Assembly: GCA_905221605.1 (NCBI GenBank)
Contig: CAJNDS010000669.1
Location: 413,634-477,633, forward strand
Origin: Symbiodinium natans
Lineage: Eukaryota > Sar > Dinophyceae > Suessiales > Symbiodiniaceae
Direction: 5' to 3'
DNA length: 64,000 nucleotides
Within the stretch, counting starts at the first letter, position 1. Each line of letters starts with the position of its first letter. The translations under genes and the position numbers were made by a program. The notes under the pieces were generated by a model. The model did not search any database. It saw nothing but the letters and a program-made list of their open reading frames with translations, and was not told the DNA's origin. Below, in pieces: positions 30,345-42,700 of the stretch.

Positions 30345-30733
30345 CCCTTCTGGCACGCCTGGCACGCTGGCACGCGGCCGCCCCGAAGCGTGCCAGATGT
30401 GCCGGGATTTCTGGCACACTCATTCTTGCCCACGTGCCAGTGTGCCAGTGCCAGATGTGCCGGGATTTCTGGCACACTCATTCTTGCCCACGTGCCAGTG
30501 TGCCAGATGTGCCGGGATTTCTGGCACACTCATTCTTGCCCACGTGCCAGTGTGCCAGATGTGCCGGGATTTCTGGCACACTCATTCTCGCCCACGTGCC
30601 AGTGTGCCAGATGTGCCGGGATTTCTGGCACACTCATTTGGGCAAACGTGCCAGTGTGCCAGACGTGCCAGATGTGCCAGAGATTTCTGGCACACTCATT
30701 TGGGCAAACGTACCGTGCAGACGTGCCAGAGCC
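30345..30733. repeat. GGCACACT...AGTGTGCC hairpin satellite, unit about 58 bp
   Basis: Six to seven units. Each has GTGCCGGGATTTCTGGCACACTC, a CATTCTTGCCCAC spacer, and GTGCCAGTGTGCCAGA. TCTGGCACACT and AGTGTGCCAGA are perfect 11-bp inverted arms. This is a sequence variant of the arrays at 9.34 and 14.63 kb with both arms changed together. Confidence 0.9.
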
Positions 30734-31232
30734 TCTCTCTTCTATAGCACTCCCCAAACCCCCCTGAAGGCTGTGCACAGCCAGCCTGAATGAAAGCGTG
30801 GGACCGCAGTTCTGCAGCCAGCAAAATCGCACTTTAGAGCACTTTTGCGGGTGAGCGTTCCGACGAAAATGCCTCGAGGAGCAAGATTCTGGGGGGGGGG
30901 GTCCCCTCCCTTTGTTCTTTTTCTTCTTTTTTCTCTTTTTTCTCTCCCTTTCTTTTTTTTTCTTTTTTTCTCTTTACTTTTTTTTTCTCCTTTTCTTCCT
31001 TTGTTCCCTTCCCCTTGACCCCCCCCTCCCAGAATCGCGACGAAGAGGCATTCTCATTGCGAGCACCCAAAAGTGCTCTAAAGTGCGATTTTGCTGGCTG
31101 CAGAACTGCGGTCCCACGGCTCTTTGGCTGCATTCCTGCAGCTTTGGGCGCCGTCGAATGAAAGATGTGATGCTGCTCGCTTTCATTCAGGCTGGCCTTC
31201 AGGGGGGTTTGGGGAGTGCTATAGAAGAGAGA
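30734..31232. mobile_element. Foldback/MITE-like element, copy 2
   Basis: Same termini as copy 1 (TCTCTCTTCTATAGC... and its inverse). The left arm has lost about 60 bp (the part with CATCACATCTTTCATTC), and the right arm lacks CTGTGCACA. The centre is a 130-bp pyrimidine tract (about 30900-31030, mostly T with C), unlike copy 1. It lies between the GGCAC satellite and the CTGGGACGCCTGGCAC repeat, as copy 1 does but with the two neighbours swapped. Confidence 0.85.
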
Positions 31233-31690
31233 GCACAAGACCCACAGTCAATAGGGACCTGACCTGATGAGAACCTGCGGCATCTGCTGAACCTGGGACG
31301 CCTGGCACAAGACCCACGACGGTCTGTGCTGCAATAGGGACTGGGACCTGCGGCATCTACTGAACTGGGACGCCTGACAAGTGAATTTCTGTGCACCTTG
31401 AGCCTGTGCATGCGCGGGCACATGCAAGGACCTGTGCACCTTAAGTGCGTTGACACCGCGAGCACGCTTGACCCGGAAGGGCCTGTGCACCTTGAGCCTG
31501 TGCCTTTGCAGGCACCTGTAAGGGCCTGTGCACCTTGAGCCTGTGCATATGGGGGCACCTGCAAGCACGCCTGACCCGATAGAGTCTGTGCACCTTGAGC
31601 CTGTGCATTTATTTGCAGGTTGCAAGCACGCCTAACCCGGCGGAGCCTGTGCACCTTGGAGCCTGCGCGAGCACCTGCAAGCACGCCTTC
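31233..31690. repeat. Two tandem families: CTGGGACGCCTGGCAC block B, then CTGTGCACCTTGAGCCTGTGC
   Basis: Positions 31237-31380 repeat the family seen at 8641-8860, in the same orientation. Positions 31380-31690 hold about five units of roughly 58 bp with CCTGTGCACCTTGAGCCTGTG, a GGGCAC or AGGCAC step, and CAAGCACGCCTGACCCG. Confidence 0.85.
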
Positions 31691-34170
31691 CAAGATTGAA
31701 AGCAAAGAGCCCTCTTGCACCCCTCTGCCTAGGAGCTGCAGTACAGAACCTGGCGTGGATGAACAACACGTGTCAACAAAAGGGAGAGAGGCAAGTCCCT
31801 CCACATCAAACAAAACTGAGAATTGAGTCCTTTTTTCACATCGAGGTTGTAGATGGCACAGTCCACAACATTTTGCCTGGGCCAAAGCAAAGCTTAACCG
31901 AGGTCGCACAATGAACTCACTTCTTCTGTGTGATGTTGCAGGACTCACCTGCTGGGTACGGGCTTTGGCTGTTTCTGAAGAGAACCTTCTTTTTTGAGAT
32001 TTACAGTGCAGGGCTTCGTTTATCGATGAAAAGCCATACAAACGCAGGAACCCCGAAGCCCGACAGCCAAACCGTTAACCCTCAACCCTGCTAATGAGAG
32101 GGAAAGAACGCATGCGAGTGTGCGCAATCATCGTGCAACTTGAGAAAATGCATTCCGGCAGTTTTAGTCATCTTGTAGAATCTGCGTGAGCATGCGATAG
32201 GAACCCAGATCTGGTCAGAACCAAGGCGATTTGTGAATCCAAAACTCTTGGAAAAAACTCCATTGCTTTTCAACCCAATCCTTTCCATCTACAGACAGGT
32301 TTGCAACCATATGTTCAGAATGGGCAAGGGGTGCGGCTCTCTTTTGTTGAAGGGGAGTGTCCAGGAAGGAACTGCATGCCACGTCAAGGGCATCCTGCAT
32401 CTTGCTGGCTGTGCTCCTGCAAGGACAAGCCAGTACTGCAACATTGGAGCTGCAACAGAAAATGCAACCAAGCTTTCGAAACTCCACGGCATTTCACTCT
32501 TAACCAGCAACCTTGAACGTAAGCCAAAACCAAAAACTCTAAACCCAAAACCTCGAAATCTAAGCCATGAACCGCAGAACTCTGTAAATCCTCTTTCTTT
32601 TCGGAATGGGCAAGAATCCGACGTTCTCCAGTCAAGAGATTAAGGGCGGAACCTAGTGAGGAATCCTACGACGTGTTGGAGACGGGCGTGTCAGCTCCAG
32701 CGTACGAAGCAAAAAGCTTGAGCACTTGCTGCCAATCGCATGTACCTCCTGCCTTGATACGTTTGCAAGCAAGCCTTGCTGGCAGCTCCATTCATGTGCT
32801 CGTTCATGCGTCTTTCACGTCCACATAAAAACATGTGGAAACCGCGAACGAGCTGCAGCCGGAAAGGTGCAGACAAAGTGACCGTTCAAAACCCCTCAGC
32901 GCACCTAGAAGCGGAGAATCGTGCAAACAGCTCTCGTATTGTAGCATATGCAGAAAAACCAGTGGAAGACCAAAGCTTGCAGCTGTAACGTGAGGTAGTT
33001 CAGCCCAATATAAGGCTGCAGAAACTCAAACGGTCCTAGCAAGGCGTTTCATCCCAAATCTCAAGCACCCCCCGCTGTGGCAAGCAGCTGCTCTCACCTG
33101 CGCCAAGCCGCCACGATGGACGAGGTCTTTGTTGCAGCTGGCATTGCAGTAGCGAGATGAATAAACCAATGAGGTGTGCAAATGCATGTTGGCTGGAAGT
33201 TTCATCCGGGCATCTGACATTTACTTGTAGTGGGTGTCTTCTACGGACCAGTTCCAGCTGTCGACAAGAGGACGTGCCACAACTTGGTATCGAGTTACGC
33301 AAAGCAAATTCTTTGCCGAAGTCTGCGTAGCCGCAGGGCGCAACAACAAAAAGGCATAAGGACGTTGGCCACAATAATATCCGTCGAAGGCACCTGCTCC
33401 CCTTAATTTCAGGGTTCAGTTCCCTGATCCCCATTAATCAAAACAGCTTTGGGGATTTTCATCACTTTGACCCCTATTTTTTCCAAGCTTGTGCAGCAGT
33501 CCTCCGCATGTTGCTTGTGCAAGGCACAACCCTCGAAAAAACTCGGTTTTTGGAACCTCCCCTCAGTGATTCTTGGCTCCGCCTTTGCTGTTTCTCTGTC
33601 TTTGTTTGGGTATTTTGTTTGTCGTTGTGTTTTAGTTTTCTTCAAGAGTTTTTTGTTGGTTTCATTTGTTCTCTGTGTCATCCTGTCGATGTCGGAGTCT
33701 CTTTCTTAACGGTTTGAAAGCGAAGCTTCAGTCTGAGATCAATGCTTCAGCTTTCTCAGGAACAAAGAGTCTCGGAACATGGGCAAGAAGCTGCGGACCT
33801 ACTCTGTGCGGGATCGTATGACTGATTGATTAACTCATTGACTGATATGGGATTCCTTGCTTGCCCTTGCTGCCTGGCTGCTTGCCTGCCTGCTTGCCAA
33901 CTTCGTTGGCTGATGGTTCCATGACATGCCAGTTGAAAAACTCTTGAGACAGTGCTCACAAGCCCGCCTTCACACGACAGGTACACCCTGATTTATTCTG
34001 TAACAGCTTGGTGACCGAATACAGGCTCTTCACTGACGCAAAAGGCCCCCAAAGCACATGCTGAAGGCCCGCCCTCCTTTCAGGCTCCACAAACGACTGT
34101 GCTGGACTCGCAATCGGCCGCCTCTGCCCTGCGTACGTGTTTTTGCTCATGTTGGCGCACATCCTCCTTT
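31691..34170. other. Host DNA without recognisable genes
   Basis: No protein motif, RNA gene or strong repeat stands out. At about 33840-33900 there is a low-complexity TTGCTTGCC/TGCCTGC stretch, and at about 32520-32570 a CCAAAACC/AAACCC-rich segment. Open frames are short and lack family features. Confidence 0.4.
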
Positions 34171-34171
34171 C

Positions 34172-34400
34172 CTTCGAAGCGAGAGAGAACGAGAGGGGCA
34201 CTAATACCCGCGCATCTGCTGCAGGCTGCGATGGGGGATTTCATTGGTTCCGCGTGCAAAGGTCTGCAACAGCGTGGCCTCCCACAGACTCAAGGCCTCC
34301 AGCGCCTCCCAGCTGCTGCCCGGAGCGCTTTCTTTGCTCTCCGGTGGGCTCAGCTGTTCCGTTTCTCAGAGACTCAGAGGCTCAGCCGGCTTCTTCTCAG
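34172..34400. repeat. Dispersed repeat, inverted partner at about 36175-36325
   Basis: TTCGAAGCGAGAGAGAACGAG, CGGAGCGCTTTCTTTGC and CTGTTCCGTTTCTCAGAGACT recur on the opposite strand at about 36175-36325 (for example GCAAAGAAAGCGCTCCG and GAGAAACGGAACAGC). The two copies are diverged and contain different internal insertions. It is probably an old dispersed element. Confidence 0.55.
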
Positions 34401-37400
34401 CTGCCGCTCTTCCGTAGCTGCCGTAGCTTCGTCATGTTATGAACAGCAGCTGCGTCCCTTTCCGAGCTCGGCTTCACATGTCTTCAGGCAAGGGATCCAG
34501 CTGAGCGCGGTGCTGAGCACTGGTCCACCACTGGCCCACGGGCAGTCCCTCCCGAAGTACCGAAACCTTGGAAGCGCAGTTGGCCGTGTCAGCCAAACTC
34601 CATTCGAGCTTGTTTCGAAGTGTTTGCGGGATGTCACGCCTCGAAGCTTTGCCATTTTGCAGTCATCCTCGCGCAGCCGCAAGAAAGTGCAGTCCAGATT
34701 GTGCTGAGGCTCTTTAGGCAGCGCTGCGGCAGCAAAAAGAGCGTCGGCAGCGCTTGGCCCCAAGTGACGTGTTTTGGAGTGACGTGTTTGACGTGTTTGC
34801 CATGGCTTGCTTGTTTGTCTTGCAGACGAAACTTCTTCCTCCCCAGGGTCCATAACCATGATGTGATCAAAATCCTTCAGAGCCCTTTCAAATCGCTTCA
34901 AACAATCCCCTCTCCCGTGCCCCCACGCGAGACTGCGAAGGGCTGGCTGACTCATGCAAGCGGGCACCTTCCCTTATGCAGAACCTTCAAACGTTTCACT
35001 CGCGCAAATCGGCGCTGCAACTGAACAGAGGCTGCCGCCACCACGCAGCATGCAATCCAGCAAAAAATCACGAGCTAAGTTGCTCGTTGCAGCGGCGATC
35101 TTTGACAGTCCACGAATCTGAGACTTGAGCGGTGCCTCGCACGTGGAGAAGTTCGCTGGGAAAGGATGGGTTCGGAAAGACGAAAGCGCCTCTGAGGAGC
35201 CAGCGGAGTGTCTTACCTAAGCAAAGCAGATAGGTATACAGGGCCCTCGGAGGCTCTGCCACGAAAAGCAAACCCGTTCGATTTCCGGTGCCGAAGAAAC
35301 GGGCTGGTGTTCATTCGTTCCTGGTGAATGCTCCGTCGAGGTACCTTAACTGGCTTTCATACCGCAAGTTTGGTGTGATTGTGGGTGGGCGAAAACAGAC
35401 TAGCCGGACTTCCGGACCAGTCCAAACACTCAGCCTCTGTACAGACAGTCTGATTGGGAACTGATTTGCAGTTTGCACGCGTAGCTTTTCCGCCGTTCTT
35501 CGAGCCTTCTCACTTGCATTCAAGCCTTCTGCCTTGGATGCTCGTTGCCGAAGACGGCGCAGCTTCTTGTTGTATGGTGTGCCAGGTGAAGCTGGTGCAC
35601 GAACATGAATCCGCACTCGACATTTATGTCTTGATTTTGTGCAGGCACGCTTGTTCGGCAAAGGTTGACCGATGCTACCGTCCAGATACATGCCGAACAT
35701 CGACTCAATCATACTTAATCGGTGCTCCATGATTCTCCTTTATGCAACGCTTGTTCGGCTAAGGTCGAAGACTGATGCTGCCATGCCGTCCTCCATGCAG
35801 AACCTTAGCTCAATTGGCGCTCTTTGACCGCTCTTTGACTTTCTCTAGTGCAAGCACGCTTGCTGGGCTCAGATTGCAGGACTCTTGAAGATCAAGGCAG
35901 AAATGGTTTCAGAAGCAAGTCGCATGCCAACATTTGGTTGCATGTTCATCTAGACTTGATTTCTACGAGCCTGGTCAGGACATGCCCAACGGCAGTGAGC
36001 GCGAACGAGCCTTTAGACAATTGCGCGCCCCCTCCGACAGTTGCAATGGTTGGCTAAAGCCAGTGAAAAGCCGGGGGGTGGAATCTTGTGAGGTTGCACG
36101 TCTGCATCCAGATAAAAATGGCGAGGACATGTCCGAGTCTTGGCTGCCAAGTGTTCGCGCAGCTGAGCCAGAAGGAGCCTGAGTCTCTGAGAAACGGAAC
36201 AGCTGGCTGAGTCCCCCGAGACTGCAAAGAAAGCGCTCCGGAAAGCGCCCAGCTGAGTGCAGAACCCGTGAAATCGCAGCAGCCTGGGGGGTGCCGTGCC
36301 TCGTCAACTCTCGCTTCTCGAAGAAAAAAAGGCTGTGCGTCAACCAGTGCCTCAACATGGACTCTCAGATGGACTATCGTATGGCTCGGGGCGCCGCGGC
36401 CCATTCGACTGAACCCAACACTCTGGGGCGCAATTGAGCGGAGAGTGACGCGAAAGAGAGAGCCAAAGGGGAGAGAGGGAACCTGTTTGTTGTTCTTTCT
36501 TGAGAGGATCTGCGTGGCTCTTCCCGGCTCCCCAATTGGGCATTTTTCTGACAAGTTTAAATGCATCACGACGCTAATCAAACGAATTCGACTGTTATTT
36601 CGTGCTTGTCTTGACGCTTGTGTTTTGGACTGAGTTGATGCAAGTGATGCAGCTGTTGGTGGAGAACTGGGGGCTCGAAGAGCACCGCTGAAAGCGTTGG
36701 GCGTTGCAACGGGGGGCGCCGACCACCGGCTAGGCAGCTAGGACAAGCTGGGCAGCTAGGCCATGAAGAAGACGACACTTCTTCACAGGATTTCGGTGTC
36801 TAGAGTTCACATCTTGTCTTGCAGCCGCTGTCAGTTTGCGACTGCGCTGGCAGTCCCGATACATGCGGCGAGGGTGCATGCGATCTGTTCTACTGGGGCG
36901 ATTTGATGTGCAGATATTTTCTGTATCTATCTAAATTTGTTTTTTGTACTTTCATTTTTTTTATCCAATTGTTGTCAGTGAACATTTTCAGTACTCAGAC
37001 AATCACCTTGACCCATGACTTGGTGTTAGACGTGGTCGCGTGCTATGGTTTGGCCCTTGCCAACCTGGTTTGGTGGCTTTCGTTTTCGGCTCATCTCAGC
37101 ATCGGCTACTTGTGAGTGCTTGAGCAGGAAGATTGCCGAAACATAGATAATAGATACCATTCAAAAGAGCCTTGGGCCAGCGTCAGCCATGTTTGCCATA
37201 GGCTCCGGTAAGTGCGTCAGTGGACGACACCGCCTGAGGTCTCAGTATTCCGTGTGGTGGGCTTGTGTGCCGGGTTTTGGACGTAGAAACCTGCTGTTGT
37301 TCCAACTCTTCAAGGCCTGGGCCAAGCCATCGAAACTGGTGCCAAGGCCCGGAGTATCCGACTGCACATGAGGTCACGTGGAAAGACAGGGGGGGGGGGG

Positions 37401-39590
37401 GGGTATGCATGAACTGATTAGATGGTCTGTTGATCTTCTCTTTTCGGGGACATGTCTGGGTAATGAGTCTGTGTTGGGTGTGTGCTTGGAGATCCAGGTC
37501 AGGGTAGGTACATCATGGTACATCTTATAGTTGTATTCACACAAGCTGGTCGCAGGCTTGGCACGCTCAGCAACAGACAAACACAACACAACTCAAAGTC
37601 CGACATAGTTCAGCAGAGTATTGAACATCACTGTGTGAATAGCATCCCAGAGTAGTACTGTGACCACGAATCACACAGTGGCATTGCAGCACGAAATATC
37701 ACAGGATGACTGCGAATAGCATTGCCTCTTGCAGTGTAACCACGACAAGGCACACAAATGGCATAGAGGCGTGCAGGTCGCGAGAGCATAGAGGCAACAT
37801 TGTTGCCTCTAAATGGGCTTGGTTACCTCAAAGTAGCAGCGCTCTTTTGACCTCGTTTGAGGGGCATGTCAGCACGGGCTTCATATGGTTTGCAAACTTC
37901 AGAAAAAGTTTGTTGATGATCATGTTTCAGGAACAAGGTTGAAAAAACCCTGATGTGTTGAGCCTGGTTACTTGCAGCTCTTTGCTACTGCTCAGGTGCT
38001 AGCGTGCCATTTGTCTGGGCGCATCCTCGCATCGATGCTGCTTGCCAACCCAACAGCAACGTGCGACTGGACCAGCCCTGCAGCCCAGGATCCCGCGCAT
38101 AAACAGGCATGTACAGAGACGGAATTTACAGCTGCAGTTTTGCTGGCGGGCACATGGGATCAAGTTCATGTATCGTGTCCTATGAGGCTTGCAAACGCCA
38201 ACCATCCTGTTGCATAATGCCTTCTCCGAAGGTCACGCTACGCAGTGGCAAGGCTTTTTTGCGCAACGACAGCCAAAGAGGTAGGCTGAAGTGAAGCTTG
38301 CATGTCCCAGTGCTCAAAGGCGCGGCTGATTCCTGCCTGCCGAGGCGTCTGCTTGGCGTCCTTGCGAAGCGTCCCAGAATGAAAAAGACCGGGGGCCACT
38401 GGGGCACAAAATTAAAGATTCGCAGCTCCTCAACCGCTCTGCAGAGACCGGAGCTCCGTTTCCGTCTTCAACGCCGCTGATGTGTCTTTGGAGCCAGGTC
38501 AGACTCTCGCGTTTTCTCGGCCTCCGCAGGTTCCGAGAGCTTTTTCGATGTCCGTGCCGCGCGCACTCCCGCCGCGCACGCAAGGCATCGCTCAGGTCCT
38601 CCTCCAAGCAACTTGGTTGAGTGCAAGCAAGGGCCCCATTCATGCATCAATTGCTGCAGACACGGCATGATTTCTGGATCCGCGCTTTTCTTTGCCACCG
38701 CAGCTTGCCTATATATCTTGGTAAAGCCGCACTGCTCCGGGTGTGTAGCTTTCGGATGCAACTGAGTGCAGCTACTTTGCCAGCAATCCTGGCTCTACAG
38801 GCGGGCATCCCGGCCGGGCGCATCCCATGACATTGGCTCCTCCTGATCAGAGGCTGCAAAGTGCGGGCAGGGCTTGCCACAAGCCACCGCTCGGGACCTG
38901 CACTGCCAGAAGGCAGACGCAACCCTGCAGCCTGCGCAGGCTCGTGATGCTTCTTGCCAGCTGCACGCACGATTCGGCCTGTGCTGAACTCGTGCCGTCC
39001 AATCCGCGCGCTGGAACGGGCTGTGATGAAGAGAGCCTGTGCTTGTTGTGTTCTCGAAGATGACTGAGCAGGGCTGGAGACGAGAAAGGACTGCATGGCC
39101 TGCGGAGGATTCCCTTCGTCGCCAGGTGCCAGGCGCGAAGCCCGCGTGAAAGCTTTGAGGCATGAGAAGGGCCGCTTCTTGGCCTGGGCGGCTCGCTGCG
39201 CATGGTTTGTGAAGAACTCATCTGCTTGTTGGCGCCGCCTTGATTGTTGAAGGTTCGGCTCTTGTAGTAGGGCTTCCGTGGTTAGCAAAGCAGCCGCAAC
39301 AAATATCTGCAAGAGGATGTCTCGATGAGCTGTCCGCAATGCGCTGCCAGCTGATTGACAGGTTGATCTCAGCATGCCCGTGTGCATATTGACGAGGGCG
39401 TTGTTGCGGTCCCGCATATGTGTTCGCGCTAAGGAGAGAACGTGAGTGCTGAGAATGAATCAAGTGATGTGCCATGCCTTGCAAAGATCCTCCTGGCCCA
39501 GACCAAATTTTGATCACATCCTGCAATGCCATGCGTTGAGGGAACAATCCGATACCCGGAGATAATCCCTTACTCATGGCTAGCTACCCT
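34401..39590. other. Host DNA without recognisable genes
   Basis: It includes the inverted partner of the preceding repeat (about 36175-36325), a poly-G run of about 14 at 37389-37402, and a T-rich stretch at about 36930-36970 whose frame would be hydrophobic but shows no other sign of a gene. I see no conserved motifs on either strand. Confidence 0.4.
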
Positions 39591-39592
39591 GT

Positions 39593-39700
39593 CATTGGGT
39601 GTCGGACGAAAGACGTGCGAGCTGCTTGAAGGGTAGCGTTGTACGATGTTTTCTGTGCAGTTGGTGCCTCCCTCACAAGTAGGAGGTGCATGCTTCAACA
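39593..39700. repeat. GGGTGTCGGACG dispersed repeat, copy 1
   Basis: GGGTGTCGGACG, AGCTGCTTGAAGGGTAGCG and CGATGTTTTCTGTGCAGTT are shared with 54955-55030 (TGCTTGGAGGGTAGCGTAG, CGATGTTTTCTGTCCAGTTT). A related 5' part appears at 44331-44425. Three diverged members of one family. Confidence 0.6.
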
Positions 39701-42700
39701 TTGCACGGGGCTTATTTGGTCGAGGGGGGATGCCTTCAGCGTCAGGCATCTCCCCACACGCCAAGGGGACACTGTTCGAGTATTTGCAGCCACAAGGGCA
39801 TCAGCTGAATGTGCTTTTGCCCTTAGATTCGCTGCCGGTGCTTTGCGTTTGTGCGTGTTTGTTCGACCACCTTTCCCAACCATGAGCTCATTGCTAGCTG
39901 TGATTAGCTCTCGCGGGTGCATCAACACTCGTGTGCAGCGGTAGCGGCTTCTCACTCCGCGCCGTGCTTCTGTGATGCATGCAAGCAACCAGCACAACCA
40001 GCTTAAGCAAACATCGCTCAGATTGCCAGCCCTTGTGACATATCCTACATCCGACAAAAAGCTCCACTGAAGGGATCAAGGTTGCCAAGGTCATCACTGA
40101 TGGGCGCACCAACTGGCACCTCGCGTGTCTCAAGCTCTGCTTCCAGCCATGGCCTCAGTTTTGTTCGGCGTGCAGTCTGCGGACAACACATCAATTCGCA
40201 CACGTGTTTGGCAGCACGTCGCATACTCACAAAGCTTCAGCCCGTGCGTGGATTCTCCTGATGTTTGGTTTATGAGAGGCACTGGATCGCCAAACTGAAG
40301 CTCTTTCCCAGCTCCTGCAGCCCAAAATGCAGCCTGAAATGCAGCCTGGCGAGCCGCTTCCGCTTGGGTGAGGCGGAGGCGAGCTTTGCATTGAGGTGCT
40401 TCGATCATTTCTGAGTTCGTCCTAGGAAAAGCCTTGTAACTGTCAAGCAGCATTGCAGAGCAAGCCTTAAGATAGTGCGAAATTCAGGGGTTTGGAGTTC
40501 CGGTTGCTCGTGCACCCTGGTGCCCAGCCACACGCCTGGTGGCCCCCTTCAGTACCCGGCCTGGCAACTCTTACGGTTGCGCCCCACAGCCTTGCATTCC
40601 CTTCTTCTGCGCATAAAGTCGCATTCAAGAGCAACGGCAGGCCGGTTTCACAGGGGGAACCTTTCCTGTGCTTGATCAGCAAAAATCGAGTCGAACCCAG
40701 GTTTCGCCAGGCCCTGGTGCCCAGTATGGCCTCCCACACTTGCAAAGCCGTGAAGCTTTGTTGAGCAAGAAGGCACGTGAGGCGGCCACACTGGCTAGTG
40801 CGGCTCGTGATCAAGCTTCCAGAGCTAGCCAAAACTTCCTGCAGTGCTAGACTCCTAAACCGGCCTCGCCACAACTTTGGGCTTCCACCGCTGCCTTGCA
40901 GTTGTGCTGAACCGGCTTAACCGGCTTAACCACCATGCCGAAGACACAGAAAAGTGGTCTGTGTAGTTCCGTGCTTACACATCGTGCCAGCATTGGAGCT
41001 GCTGTTTGACATGTGGAGTTGGCAATCCAGCATCCTGGATCCCAGACCACAAGTTTCGGGGTTGCGGCTTGCGTAGCAGTTTCTGATGTTGCGCTGTCAC
41101 GAGGAAGCCGTAGGGGAAGATAAAGCATGATCAGCTTGGCTCTCCCAAAGCTGCCGGCAACACTTCGTTTCACGTCTCGCGCTGACTAAGGCTCCAGGGA
41201 TCTTTTGTCCAAGATTCTTGGAAGCCGCGGGTCAGAGTAGCCTAGCCGGCCTAGCTGATGTTCGCAAGAGTCTTAAGCCTCTCCGCCTGTTCAATCGGTG
41301 CAGGGGCCGGGATGCAGTCTGTCTCAAGTGGAATTGAGCTGCGGAGCCCTGGCAACTTGACGTGATTCTGAACCCGCCTGGCGGGGCATCCTGAGGGCTT
41401 CGGAGCTGGAGCAGGATGCCCCTGCCATGGCCGAAAACCTCCTGGCCGGTCCTGGCCCTGAAGGCTTGAAGGCTTGACAAAGCCTGCGGAGGCCCTGACA
41501 GCTTCTCTGGGCCACCGCTCCCGATTCGCTTTCATCCCGTTGAGATACCTTTGCAACCCAACCTCAGAGTAGCAATCACTTCTTGCCTTGGGGACGAGGC
41601 TAATACGCTAGCGTTTGTGGCTGAGATTGAAAGGCATTCTTTGATGCTGCGCGGCCCGCAGATGCTGCCTGTGGCTTCATTTCTTCTGCAACTACTTGCA
41701 CCTTACTCAAGAATGCAAAGATGGCATCAATCACACGTTCCGGCTGGATGCGGCTTTGCCACCCTCAGTTGCTGCAGGGGTTTGGCCGAAAGGACTCTCA
41801 GGCCTCTGGCTTGTGTTCTCCCTGCATTGTCAACCGGTAGGCAGGAAGCATTGGTGCCATGCCTTGGAATCAATCGCCCATGCCTGAAGCCTCCTTTGGG
41901 CCAAGCACTTGAAGCAACGCATCAGGATGTCAGCTAGCAGCGCAGTGTGCTAAAGGCCGCCCGAGGCAGGAAGCAGACGGCAGCGCAGACATATATTTCC
42001 CAACATCCATGTGGTGCGCAGTGAGAGTCTGGCATCTGTCGCTCTGTTGCCCAGAACAACAGCTCATCTAACAAAGGCCCCAAGGGGTTGAGGCGGTTGA
42101 GGCGTGTCACTGTCATGAACCCCATCATGGTTTTGTACGAATGGAGGAGCGTTTTGGCTGGGTGCACCTGGCGTCCCTAGCGTCAGCTCCTTGTCGCCTG
42201 CCGTTGGCGTGCCAGGCTCTGTCACAAGAGTCTGGCTTGGTCACCTAGGCCTTGAGCGCTTTTTTTTGGGCACATGCAGACATGCCGCCGCGGGCTTCGC
42301 AGCTGTTGGCGAAGGCACTCACGTCTCCTGCACAGCGCACTGAGATCATGAGTTGGAAGGGCTTTGCTTCAAGCTAGCATCCACTTCTTGCTCTAAAGTG
42401 GTAAGCTGTGCATGTGCTCGGGCTAAAATGCCCATGTCTCATGCTGCCGGGCCTTCGGTGTGTGTAAGCGGTCCTTTTGCTGAGCTTGCGGCCTCAGCTC
42501 ACAGGCGAAGCGCTTGGAGTCGGGAAGCGAGCTGTCCTGCCAAGATTTGCGCAGCACAGCGATCGCGGGCCCCGGCAAGTCGGACTGTCGCCAGAGCCGC
42601 AATGTCGGAATGGCTGAGGTGCCTGCAGGGACCATGTCCGGCCGAACACATCCGAATCAATCCACTCATTCGCTCATGTCCCATGAGTCTGAAACAGCCG

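Noticed and set aside
30912-31020. Phe/Leu-rich membrane protein over the pyrimidine tract
   Set aside because: A T/C run in the loop of a foldback element translates to Phe, Leu and Ser by itself.
36900-37115. Small multi-span membrane protein (T-rich frame)
   Set aside because: Hydrophobicity follows from a T-rich stretch; no start context, homology or neighbouring exons support it.
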